A stretch of 64,000 nt of DNA from Berberis thunbergii (taxonomy: Eukaryota; Streptophyta; Magnoliopsida; Ranunculales; Berberidaceae), in contig QNQO01010761.1 in NCBI GenBank assembly GCA_003290165.1, positions 1 to 64,000 on the forward strand, given 5' to 3'. Every line of letters starts with the position of its first letter. The stretch's first letter is position 1. The notes beneath the pieces are model-generated. The model was not told the origin of the DNA and made no database searches. It saw nothing but the letters and a program-made list of their open reading frames with translations. Below are positions 10,603-20,593 of this stretch, piece after piece. The translations under genes were made by a program, and so were the position numbers.

Positions 10603-11811
10603 GTGAGTATTCCAAATTCAGTTTCTGTTAATCTTGTTCCACCTTTTTTGCCTTTTCCAGGTAGGTTTGCCAAATCTAGGAAAGATGAACAGGATAAGGA
10701 AATTTTGGAAACCTTCCGAAAAGTCCAAGTCAATATTCCGCTTCTTGATGCTATTAAGCAAGTGCCTAAGTATGCAAAATTTTTGAAGGAGCTTTGCACA
10801 ACAAAGAGACGACTTCGAGACGGAGAGGTAGTTAAGGTAAGTGAGAATGTCTCCGCAGTTCTTCAAAGGAAGTTGCCACCGAAGTGTAAGGATCCAGGTA
10901 GTTTTACTATCCCTTGTGTTATCGGTAATACTAAAATTGAAAATGCAATGTTAGACTTAGGTGCTTCAATTAATGTTATGCCGTATTCTATTTATCGATC
11001 TATGAATCTTGGGAAATTAAAAAATGATGGTGTTATTATTCAATTGGCTGACCGTTCTAATGCATATCCTCGAGGTTTGTTGGAAGATGTGTTAGTGCAG
11101 GTTAACCATTTGATATTCCCAGCAGATTTCTATGTTCTTGAGATGGAAGATTCGGAATTATCAGCACCTTTGCCTCTTCTTTTAGGGCGCCCCTTCATGA
11201 AAACTGCGAAGACAAATATTGATGTACATGCGGGGAAACTGACCATGGAATTTGATGGTGATGTGATTGGCTTCAACATCTTTGAAGCCACGAGATATCA
11301 TGATAAAAATCATTCTTGTTTTTCTATTCATGTGAATGACAATTTGGCCCAGAAATTGTCAGACCTAAAAAATGAGGATGAACTTGAGACCAACATCACT
11401 ACTGCCGTTGGATATGAGAGCAATGGAGTTCCCTATGACACAAAGAAGCGGAAGAAATTTCAGTTGAATGAGCTTGAAAAGATTCAGGATGAGGCTTATG
11501 ATAGTAAAAGCAATTATAAGGAGAACACTATAGTTTTTCATGATCAGATGATCCATGGAAATACTTTTGTCATTGGAATGAAAGTCTTGCTTTTCCAATC
11601 ATGTCTTAGAACTGGTAAGTTGCGTTCTGAATGGGTTGGTCCTTTTATTGTTACTAATGTTTTTCCTCATGGTCCTATACAGATTAAGAGTGTCACAACC
11701 GGAAAGGAGTTTAAAGTGAAACATCATCGACTTAAGCCCTATTATGAGTCATTTGTGGAGCATGACGTGGAGAACGTATCACTCCATGTTCCCACTTATT
11801 CTGAGGATTAA
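10603..11811 (+). CDS. Athila-type protease fused directly to an integrase C-terminus (RT and RNase H absent)
   Basis: Open frame of 402 codons. Residues about 100-225 form a retropepsin-like aspartic protease: active site LDLGASINVMP (Athila elements use DLG for DTG/DSG) and the second motif PLLLGRPFM. After IEVN-like acidic sequence the frame continues at about residue 285 into an integrase C-terminal segment (RSEWVGPFIVTNVFPHG, then KVKHHRLKPYYES). Reverse transcriptase, RNase H and the integrase catalytic core are missing, so the join is an internal deletion of pol that happens to keep the frame. The start used is the first ATG; a true gag-pol product may begin upstream. The homologous frame in the right arm is broken. 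The element must be non-autonomous. Confidence 0.85.
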   Translation: MSIPNSVSVNLVPPFLPFPGRFAKSRKDEQDKEILETFRKVQVNIPLLDAIKQVPKYAKFLKELCTTKRRLRDGEVVKVSENVSAVLQRKLPPKCKDPGSFTIPCVIGNTKIENAMLDLGASINVMPYSIYRSMNLGKLKNDGVIIQLADRSNAYPRGLLEDVLVQVNHLIFPADFYVLEMEDSELSAPLPLLLGRPFMKTAKTNIDVHAGKLTMEFDGDVIGFNIFEATRYHDKNHSCFSIHVNDNLAQKLSDLKNEDELETNITTAVGYESNGVPYDTKKRKKFQLNELEKIQDEAYDSKSNYKENTIVFHDQMIHGNTFVIGMKVLLFQSCLRTGKLRSEWVGPFIVTNVFPHGPIQIKSVTTGKEFKVKHHRLKPYYESFVEHDVENVSLHVPTYSED

Positions 11812-13596
11812 TTGGAGATACCGTCAGGCTGCACGGCGTTAAGACAAGCGCTTCTTGGGAGGCAACCCAATCAGATTTGCTTTCTTTATCATTTTATTTT
11901 ATTTTCGTTGTTTTTGTTTTTGTTTGTTAGCAGTTTGTTTTTCCGCGATTAAATCTTTCATTGCATGTGCTATAATCTATTAACATTGAGGACAATGTTA
12001 GGTTTAAGTGTGGGGGAACAAAACATTATTTTATTTTGAATTATTTTGAAAAAAAAAATTTGTTGGTTTTTATTTTCTTTGTTGGTATTAGTGTCAAAAA
12101 AAATAATAATAATAAAAATAAATAAATTATAGTTGTTTTGAGTCTTAGGATACGTTCCAACACAATGATGAGATTTGGTTTTAATTGCATGACTTTAAGG
12201 TGATTTATAAACATGATTTAAAATCTAATATTATTCTTTGGTTAATGCTCATTTATGGTTATCATATGCAAATTCACATGTAATCAACTCAGTAATTGGT
12301 ACTCATAGCATGCTTAGTTGAATTTAACTCATTCTAACCCATATGTGAGTTTTGAGCCTATTGTTCCTTTGATTTTGAGAGTTTTTAGTTAGGTCATCTT
12401 TTATTTCTTTTGTCAATAGTAATTCGTTGCATGATCTCAATTTTGTTTGCTTTGGTTGCTACTTGGATTGCTTTCAAAATTAAGAATTAAACACTAGAAC
12501 TTGTATTAATTTCGTTCAAAGCATCATATTGAATTGCATGACATGCTTGACATGATAAAGGCACCTAGTTTCCACCATTGTCAAATAAGCCCGATCCATA
12601 ATATTTTTCCTTTAGGTTAACCCCATTGAGCCTGTTATTAAGCCTTTTATTTTATTACCCTCATTCTCTATCCTAATAAAAGAGTGGAGCATAATTTGAT
12701 TTGAAGATACTTTATTGTGGTTCAAGGTATGTTGAAAAGCAAGTGTGGGGGAAGACCCTTGTGGTAGACAGTAAAAAAAAAAAAAAAAAAAGTTACAAAA
12801 GGGATACAAGTCCTTATCTTTATCCATTCAGTATTACAGTACCATACAGATAATTCAATTCCTTCATTATCAATGAGTCACCTCGTCATTTTCCCACTTA
12901 TGTCTTGAACCATATGATTCTTTGCTAATTTCTCTAATCTTATTGCAAGCTTTCACAATTTCTTCAAGCCCTTTGAAAACTTCATATCCGTTCTTTCTCT
13001 TCCCTTGACCCTTGGCCCCATTACAACCTGAATTAAGACCTTTTGATTGAGTGTGTCTTGCAATGTCACGATGTGGAGATTCGAATGAGGTATGAGCATA
13101 TGGTGTCACTAGTTCTTGCATTCAAGTAGTAGCATTCCTTCCATGAGATCATATATCTATAAAAAAAAAAAAAAAAAAAAAAAGTCAGAAAAATGCCATT
13201 ATTTCTTGTTATATCATATGTGAGCTATTTGTTTCCCTTTCACATCAATCTACTCACATATAACTAGAATAGAAAGAGCTATTTTACCAAACAATCAGTG
13301 AAAAAGAAAGGAGTGTATCTAGTGAGATTTTTGGGATAATTCTTCTTGGCACGCGCTTGAGTTTCACAGTCACTTGGATTGATTTAATTGTAAATTTTTA
13401 TATCATTGCTATGAACGTGTATTAATTTTCGAATGATGTGGATTTAATATCGTGTTTACAAAGAATCTTAACATGTCATGATTTGTTGAAAATCTCTGAG
13501 ACAAATGTTGGAAAGTATAGATTGAGTCATTTGAGTCTTTTATTTTTGTTTCTTAGAATTGCTCGAGGACTAGCAAAAGATAAGTGTGGGGGAATT
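11812..13596 (+). other. Athila 3' non-coding region with three purine tracts
   Basis: Follows the protease-integrase ORF. GTGTGGGGGAA occurs near 12009, 12745 and 13584; only the last abuts an LTR and is the plus-strand primer (polypurine tract), while the inner two are typical of Athila 3' regions. An 83-codon antisense frame lies at 12870-13121 (basic and Ser/Lys-rich, MQELVTPYAHTSFESPHRD...), with a near-identical mirror at 15593-15844. I see no env-like ORF. Poly-A runs lie near 12773 and 13158. Confidence 0.7.
13584..13594 (+). other. Polypurine tract before the inner LTR
   Basis: GTGTGGGGGAA immediately precedes the LTR start TGATAGGGGC at 13597, the place of plus-strand priming in an LTR retrotransposon. 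Confidence 0.85.
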
Positions 13597-14347
13597 TGAT
13601 AGGGGCATAATTATGCTATTTTTAGTACCATATTTCTATATGTATTACTATCTATTATTTGTTAATTATGGTACTAATTGTTATTTTCATGTTTGTGTAG
13701 GTTTCCAATTACAATACTTTAAAATAGAAGCAAATTGGCAATTTAGGAATACTAATTACACAAGGACTTCACACCAACAAGGAAACCACACAAGCAAGGA
13801 AACCACACAAGCAAGGAAACCACAGAAGGAAGAAAATAAGAATAAAAAGGGGACATACCTGGCTTGGAGGGATCATCCATCGACTCACCCAAAACATCCC
13901 ATCCACTGCATCCATACATAGCATCCTCGCATAAACCCTAGCCGCCGTCACCCACCACCCATCTCCATCGTCCTCCTTCACCTTAGCCATCGTCCTCGGT
14001 TCATCATCCACCTCGCCTCCATCAAACCCAATCAAACCCCATTCTCGCAGATCCTTCATCCTCGCGATATCCCTTCATCATCCTCTCTTCATTCAAACAG
14101 AACCACCTCGCCAGCAGCCACAGTCTCTCTCGCTGTCCCCTGTCTTCGCCATCTTCACCGTCCGCATCTCCTTCTCACCTGATCTCTCTCTTAGCCGATC
14201 GTCGTCCCTCCATCGCCTGCTTCATCTCTCGCAGTCTCTCGTCACGAACACAGCCGAAGCAGCAATTGAATAAGGGAGCTAAGGAAGCAGAGAACGAGCA
14301 AATTCGTGAGAGGAAGGCGAAGGAGCAGATCGTGAAGAGCAAGAAGG
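13597..14347 (+). repeat. Partial Athila 3' LTR ending at the palindrome centre
   Basis: Begins TGATAGGGGCATAATTATGC like the 5' LTR but is cut after 751 bp, less than half the 1.62-kb full length, where the sequence turns back on itself. It carries repeats of the 17-base unit ACACAAGCAAGGAAACC near 13787-13825 and differs strongly from the 5' LTR after about 325 bp, so the two are not the LTR pair of one simple insertion. Confidence 0.85.
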
Positions 14348-14367
14348 TGTAAATAGCAGAAGAAAAT
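14348..14367. other. Central spacer of the giant palindrome
   Basis: TGTAAATAGCAGAAGAAAAT separates the arms. Pairing resumes on both sides with the GCAAGAAGG / CCTCTTGTTC flanks and then GGCGAAGGAGCAGATC-type sequence. Confidence 0.85.
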
Positions 14368-16900
14368 CCTCTTGTTCTTCGCGATCTGCTCCTTCGCCTT
14401 CCTCTCGCGAATTTGCTCGTTTTCTGCTTCCTTAGCTCCCTTATTCAATTGCTGCTTCGGCTGTGTTCGTGACGAGAAACTGCGAGAGATGAAGCAGGCG
14501 ATGAAGGAACGACGATCGGCTAAGAGAGAGATCAGGTGAGAAGGAGATGCGGACGGTGAAGATGGCGAAGACAGGGGACAGCGAGAGAGACTGTGGCTGC
14601 TGGCGAGGTGGTTCTGTTTGAATGAAGAGAAGATGATGAAGGGCTATCGCGAGGATGAAGGATCTGCGAGAATGGGGTTTGATTGGGTTTGATGGAGGCG
14701 AGGTGGATGATGAACCGAGGACGATGGCTAAGGTGAAGGAGGACGATGGAGATGGATGGTGGGTGACGGCGGCTAGGGTTTATGCGAGGATGCTATGTAT
14801 GGATGCAGTGGATGGGATGTTTTGGGTGAGTCGATGGATGATCCCTCCAAGCCAGGTATGTCCCCTTTTTATTCTTATTTTCTTCTTTCTGGGGTTTCCT
14901 TGCTTGTGTGGTTTCCTTGCTTGTGTGGTTTCCTTGTTGGTGTGAAGTCCTTGTGCAATTAGTATTCCTAAATTGCCAATTTGCTTCTATTTTAAAGTAT
15001 TGTAATTGGAAACCTACACAAACATGAAAATAACAATTAGTACCATAATTAACAAATAATAGATAGTAATACATATAGAAATATGGTACTAAGAATAGCA
15101 TAATTATGCCCCTATCAAATTCCCCCACACTTATCTTTTGCTAGTCCTCGAGCAATTCTAAGAAACAAAAATAAAAGACTCAAATGACTCAATCTATACT
15201 TTCCAACATTTGTCTCAGAGATTTTCAACGGATCATGACATGTTAAGATTCTTTGTAAACACGATATTAAATCCACATCATTCGAAAATTAATACACGTT
15301 CATAGCAATGATATAAAAATTTACAATTAAATCAATCCAAGTGACTGTGAAACTCAAGCGCGTGCCAAGAAGAATTATCCCAAAAATCTCACTAGATACA
15401 CTCCTTTCTTTTTCACTGATTGTTTGGTAAAATAGCTCTTTCTATTCTAGTTATATGTGAGTGGATTGATGTGAAAGGGAAACAAATAGCTCACATATGA
15501 TATAACAAGAAATAATGGCATTTTTCTGACTTTTTATTTTTTTATTTTTTTTTATAGATATATGATCTCATGGAAGGAATGCTACTACTTGAATGCAAGA
15601 ACTAGTGACACCATATGCTCATACCTCATTCGAATCTCCACATCGTGACATTGCAAGACACACTCAATCAAAAGGTCTTAATTCAGGTTGTAATGGGGCC
15701 AAGGGTCAAGGGAAGAGAAAGAACAGATATGAAGTTTTCAAAGGACTTGAAGAAATTGTGAAAGCATGCAATAAGATTAGAGAAATTAGCAAAGAATCAT
15801 ATGGTTCAAGACATAAGTGGGAAAATGACGAGGTGACTCATTGATAATGAAGGAATTGAACTATCTGTATGGTACTGTAATACTGAATGGATAAAGATAA
15901 GGACTTGTATCCCTTTTGTAACTTTTTTTTTTTTTATTTTACTGTCTACCACAAGGGTCTTCCCCCACACTTGCTTTTCAACATACCTTGAACCACAATA
16001 AAGTATCTTCAAATCAAATTATGCTCCACTCTTTTATTAGGATAGAGAATGAGGATAATAAAATAAAAGGCTTAATAACAGGCTCAATGGGGTTAACCTA
16101 AAGGAAAAATATTATGGATCGGGCTTATTTGACAATGGTGGAAACTAGGTGCCTTTATCATGTCAAGCATGTCATGCAATTCAATATGATGCTTTGAACG
16201 AAATTAATACAAGTTCTAGTGTTTAATTCTTAATTTTGAAAGCAATCCAAGTAGCAACCAAAGCAAACAAAATTGAGATCATGCAACGAATTACTATTGA
16301 CAAAAGAAATAAAAGATGACCTAACTAAAAACTCTCAAAATCAAAGGAACAATAGGCTCAAAACTCACATATGGGTTAGAATGAGTTAAATTCAACTAAG
16401 CATGCTATGAGTACCAATTACTGAGTTGATTACATGTGAATTTGCATATGATAACCATAAATGAGCATTAACCAAAGAATAATATTAGATTTTAAATCAT
16501 GTTTATAAATCACCTTAAAGTCATGCAATTAAAACCAAATCTCATCATTGTGTTGGAACGTATCCTAAGACTCAAAACAACTATAATTTATTTATTTTTA
16601 TTATTATTATTTTTTTGACACTAATACCAACAAAGAAAATAAAAACCAACAATTTTTTTTTTTCAAAATAATTCAAAATAAAATAATGTTTTGTTCCCCC
16701 ACACTTAAACCTAACATTGTCCTCAATGTTAATAGATTATAGCACATGCAATGAAAGATTTAAACGCGGAAAAACAAACTGCTAACAAACAAAAACAAAA
16801 ACAACGAAAATAAAATAAAATGATAAAGAAAGCAAATCTGATTGGGTTGCCTCCCAAGAAGCGCTTGTCTTAACGCCGTGCAGCCTGACGGTATCTCCAA

Positions 16901-18108
16901 TTAATCCTCAGAATAAGTGGGAACATGGAGTGATACGTTCTCCACGTCATGCTCCACAAATGACTCATAATAGGGCTTAAGTCGATGATGTTTCACTTTA
17001 AACTCCTTTCCGGTTGTGACACTCTTAATCTGTATAGGACCATGAGGAAAAACATTAGTAACAATAAAAGGACCAACCCATTCAGAACGCAACTTACCAG
17101 TTCTAAGACATGATTGGAAAAGCAAGACTTTCATTCCAATGACAAAAGTATTTCCATGGATCATCTGATCATGAAAAACTATAGTGTTCTCCTTATAATT
17201 GCTTTTACTATCATAAGCCTCATCCTGAATCTTTTCAAGCTCATTCAACTGAAATTTCTTCCGCTTCTTTGTGTCATAGGGAACTCCATTGCTCTCATAT
17301 CCAACGGCAGTAGTGATGTTGGTCTCAAGTTCATCCTCATTTTTGAGGTCTGACAATTTCTAGGCCAAATTGTCATTCACATGAATAGAAAAACAAGAAT
17401 GATTTTTATCATGATATCTCGTGGCTTCAAAGATGTTGAAGCCAATCACATCACCATCAAATTCCATGGTCAGTTTCCCCGCATGTACATCAATATTTGT
17501 CTTCGCAGTTTTCATGAAGGGGCGCCCTAAAAGAAGAGGCAAAGGTGCTGATAATTCCGAATCTTCCATCTCAAGAACATAGAAATCTGCTGGGAATATC
17601 AATGGTTAACCTGCACTAACACATCTTCCAACAAACCTCGAGGATATGCATTAGAACGGTCAACCAATTGAATAATAACACCATCATTTTTTAATTTCCC
17701 AAGATTCATAGATCGATAAATAGAATACGGCATAACATTAATTGAAGCACCTAAGTCTAACATTGCATTTTCAATTTTAGTATTACCGATAACACAAGGG
17801 ATAGTAAAACTACCTGGATCCTTACACTTCGGTGGCAACTTCCTTTGAAGAACTGCGGAGACATTCTCACTTACCTTAACTACCTCTCCGTCTCGAAGTC
17901 GTCTCTTTGTTGTGCAAAGCTCCTTCAAAAATTTTGCATACTTAGGCACTTGCTTAATAGCATCAAGAAGCGGAATATTGACTTGGACTTTTCGGAAGGT
18001 TTCCAAAATTTCCTTATCCTGTTCATCTTTCCTAGATTTGGCAAACCTACCTGGAAAAGGCAAAAAAGGTGGAACAAGATTAACAGAAACTGAATTTGGA
18101 ATACTCAC
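16901..18108 (-). pseudogene. Protease-integrase ORF, right arm, broken
   Basis: Reverse-strand counterpart of 10603-11811. A one-base loss (TT for TTT) near 17604 after LVQVNH shifts the frame, and a CAG-to-TAG change at about 17360 adds a stop, leaving pieces 18108-17599, 17602-17360 and 17356-16901. The DLGAS protease motif and the integrase C-terminal segment remain readable. One Ala-to-Val change is also visible. Confidence 0.85.
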
Positions 18109-18183
18109 CTTCTTACCTTGGAGTTCTGATGTTTCAATGTTGGATGGATCATCCTTCTGTAACTCAGTTTTCTTATTTTGACT

Positions 18184-19602
18184 CTATTTAGGGACTATTG
18201 GATCATTCTCAAGTTGCCTACCACTCCTCAATGTAATTGCTTTTGCAGTTTCAAACCTGCCCTTTGGATTTGGAGTGGTAGAACTAGGAAGTTTTCCTTG
18301 CTCGCGAATTTGTCCAATAAACTCAGCTATTTGTCCCATCTGTAGCTTCAAATCTGCTATATCTTTTGCTTGATTCTGCTGAGAAATAGTTAATGATTTC
18401 AGAATCTCATCATAATTAAGTGGCATACCTGAATTGTGCTGAGGTGGTTCAGGTGGTCCTTGAAAGAAACCAGGAGGTGGCCGATTCGAAGTCTGTTGTT
18501 GAGGTTGTTCTGAATTTCTCCATCCAAAACTTGGGTGATTTCTCCAACCTTCATTGTAGGTGTTCGAATAAGGATTATTTCTATAGTGATTTTGCCCCTG
18601 AAAACCTATTGCATTGACATTCTCCCAACCGCCATTCTCAATCAGTTGAGGACATTGATCAGATGGATATCCTGGCTTTGTACACACGCCACAAACCTGT
18701 GCAACTCCTAGCATATTCGGCTTCCCTAGGGCCTGAGTCATAAGTGAGGTAAGATTAGCCATTTGAGCTTCCAAACTAGAATTAGTACTTACCTCATTGA
18801 CTTGGTGTGAAGGCTCTCCAATTCCTTCATACTGCTGGGCATTTAAGGCTCGGTTTGCAATCAAAGTTTTTGCTGCTGCTGGAGTTTTATCAACCAAAGC
18901 TCCTCCTGCCGCTGCATCTAACATCTGTCGCTCAAGAGGAAGCAATCCCTCATAAAAGTATTGAATCAGGAGCTCCTCCTTCATCTGATGCTGCGGGCAT
19001 GATGCTATGAGAGTTTTGAAGCGCTCATAGTAAGCCGGATATGATTCTCCTGGACCTTGCTGTATACCACTGATTTTTTTCCTCAATAAGATAATTTTGG
19101 AAGTTGGGAAGAATTTCTCTAGAAACACCTTCTTCATGCTTTCCCAAGAATATACTGTTCCGGAAGGTAGTTCATAGAGCCAATCCTTAGCCCTATCAGT
19201 CAGAGAAAAGGGGAATGCTCTCAACTTTAGAATGTTTTCATCCACATTTATTGGAGTCATACTGGAGCATACTATTTCAAATTCCTTTAAATGTTTATTT
19301 GGATCCTCCATGGAAAGACCATGATACTTCGGAATATGATGAAGTAGGCTAGATTTAAGCTCAAATGACTCAGTCTTGCCCTGCGCGGCTAATGGGTACT
19401 GAATGCACAAGGGTTCGGCATTGTCCAAGGTGGATGCCGAAAGTTCTTTAATAGATCTATTATCTCCCATGTCGAACTCTTCAGATTCAGATTCAAAGCT
19501 AGATGTTTGTAGTTCTTTTGTTTCTCTTCTTCGTCTTCTAAATGTTTTCTCAGGCTCTGAATCGTATTCTACCAAGTTTTCGCTGGATCTCCTATTGTGC
19601 AT
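18184..19602 (-). CDS. Athila-type gag, intact 472-residue frame
   Basis: Would encode the capsid-nucleocapsid protein of a Ty3/gypsy element. From ATG at 19602: an acidic, Ser-rich N-terminus (residues 1-55), a retrotransposon gag core at about 85-240 (KYHGLSMEDPNKHLKEF, SLTDRAKDWLYELPSG), an Ala-rich stretch near 230-245, a degenerate knuckle CGVCTKPGYPSDQC near 305 (His replaced by Tyr), then a Q/N/P-rich tail and IAEFIGQIREQGKLP near 430. It ends at a stop before the protease frame, as is usual in Athila. The left-arm copy is frameshifted, so this arm alone keeps gag. Whether it is expressed is unknown. Confidence 0.85.
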   Translation of the reverse strand: MHNRRSSENLVEYDSEPEKTFRRRRRETKELQTSSFESESEEFDMGDNRSIKELSASTLDNAEPLCIQYPLAAQGKTESFELKSSLLHHIPKYHGLSMEDPNKHLKEFEIVCSSMTPINVDENILKLRAFPFSLTDRAKDWLYELPSGTVYSWESMKKVFLEKFFPTSKIILLRKKISGIQQGPGESYPAYYERFKTLIASCPQHQMKEELLIQYFYEGLLPLERQMLDAAAGGALVDKTPAAAKTLIANRALNAQQYEGIGEPSHQVNEVSTNSSLEAQMANLTSLMTQALGKPNMLGVAQVCGVCTKPGYPSDQCPQLIENGGWENVNAIGFQGQNHYRNNPYSNTYNEGWRNHPSFGWRNSEQPQQQTSNRPPPGFFQGPPEPPQHNSGMPLNYDEILKSLTISQQNQAKDIADLKLQMGQIAEFIGQIREQGKLPSSTTPNPKGRFETAKAITLRSGRQLENDPIVPK

Positions 19603-19694
19603 GAACTAGTACCTGAAATAAAGAAAGAAAAAAAAAAGAAAAAATCAATAAAAATAAAATAAATAAAAACTAATTAAGCAATCAACAACTTTTC

Positions 19695-19714
19695 TAATCC
19701 CCGGCAACGGCGCC
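19695..19714 (-). other. Inverted primer binding site
   Basis: Reverse complement of the tRNA-Asp-type PBS at 9003-9022; marks the outer end of the right arm. Confidence 0.9.
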
Positions 19715-19856
19715 AAAATTAAGCAGGGATCGTTATTTTAGTACAATGATCCTATTTTAGTAGCACACAACTTAATAGGTTGTTAGTAGCACACAAATGA
19801 TCCTATTCTAAAATAGGTGTGCTACTAAAATAGCGCATAAATGATCCTATTCTCCA
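19715..19856. other. Scrambled junction made of short direct and inverted LTR-end copies
   Basis: Between the right arm and the host duplication lie short copies of the last ~30 bases of the Athila LTR: AAGCAGGG (direct), TATTTTAGTAGCACACAACT (inverted), GTTAGTAGCACACAA (inverted) and GTGTGCTACTAAAATAGCGC (direct). They are interspersed with AATGATCCTATT pieces that resemble the adjoining host sequence (ACAATGATCCTAG). This patchwork looks like filler DNA from template switching during break repair. Confidence 0.8.
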
Positions 19857-20038
19857 TCTCAAGAGTACAATGATCCTAGCGAGTATACAAGTGTTGATTG
19901 TCTATCACTTTTATCTACATCTATTATTTGCAAATGGGATGTTTGAGCGATAATGTTCGGTGATCATGGTCTGCGGAAGGACCGTGATCTCTAGCGAGGT
20001 TTCTTTACTAGGCTACATGAGCTCTGACTAAGCACACA
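19857..20038 (+). repeat. 182-bp host duplication, right copy
   Basis: Direct copy of 7191-7372 with about three substitutions; the host sequence then continues with CTTTCTAGGTCATCG. The left copy is preceded by the other half of the host element, so the pair brackets the whole Athila-type insertion. Confidence 0.92.
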
Positions 20039-20500
20039 CTTTCTAGGTCATCGTCGTTCGTTCTATTATTACTAGGCCCGGAGAAATAAGTTCAGAGATC
20101 ATTATCTGTAGTTGGACAATGATCCCTTGCAAGTCGTCTTCACCAGGCTACATGAGCACTGACTAAGCTCCCACTTTCTAGGACATCATCGCCCATTTTA
20201 TTTGGACTAGGCTTCAAGCAATAAGTTCGGCGATCATTATCTGTAGTTGAACAATGATCCCTGGTAAACCGCCTTCACCAGACTATATGAGCACTGAGTA
20301 AGCTCCCACTTCCTAGGCTGTCGTCACCCGTTCTATTCGAACTAGGCTTCGAGCAATAAGTTCGGCGATCATTATCTGTAGTTGGACAATGATTTCTGGC
20401 AAGCCGTCTTCACCAAGCTACATGAGCACTGACTAAGCTCTCATTTTCTAGGTCGTCGCTCGTTCTATTCGGACTAGGCTTCGAGCACTAAATACAAGTC
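19914..20500. repeat. Tandem array, ~135-bp unit, in the Tat 3' region
   Basis: About four diverged units, each running through GTTCGGCGATCATTATCTG, GACAATGATCCCTGG, the CTTCACCAGGCTACATGAGC block and CTAAGCTCCCACTTTCTAGG. Tandem repeats between pol and the 3' LTR are a known habit of Tat/Ogre-like elements. Related text occurs around 50040-50200 in the second Tat copy. Confidence 0.8.
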
Positions 20501-20593
20501 TGACTATGGTCGTCCTAGCCCACTCAATAAGTTTGACTTGGGGGTCTTGACTTATGTTTGAAGAGTGCAAGCCTGACTGTGGCCGTCCTAACT

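Larger units (their letters stand above)
9003..14347 (+). repeat. Left arm of a giant inverted repeat
   Basis: From the PBS through gag, the protease-integrase ORF, the 3' non-coding part and 751 bp of LTR. The same sequence recurs in reverse at 14368-19716, separated by a 20-bp spacer at 14348-14367. Arms are about 5.35 kb each and look roughly 99% alike from matching ORFs and text; differences include A6/A7 in gag, a 7-bp deletion, TTT/TT, CAG/TAG and scattered substitutions. Confidence 0.95.
14368..19716 (-). repeat. Right arm of the giant inverted repeat
   Basis: Reverse copy of 9003-14347: partial LTR (14368-15117), purine tract (15118-15130), 3' non-coding region, broken protease-integrase ORF (18108-16901), intact gag (19602-18184) and PBS (19714-19695). 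It stops just past the PBS and has no outer LTR, unlike the left side. Confidence 0.95.
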
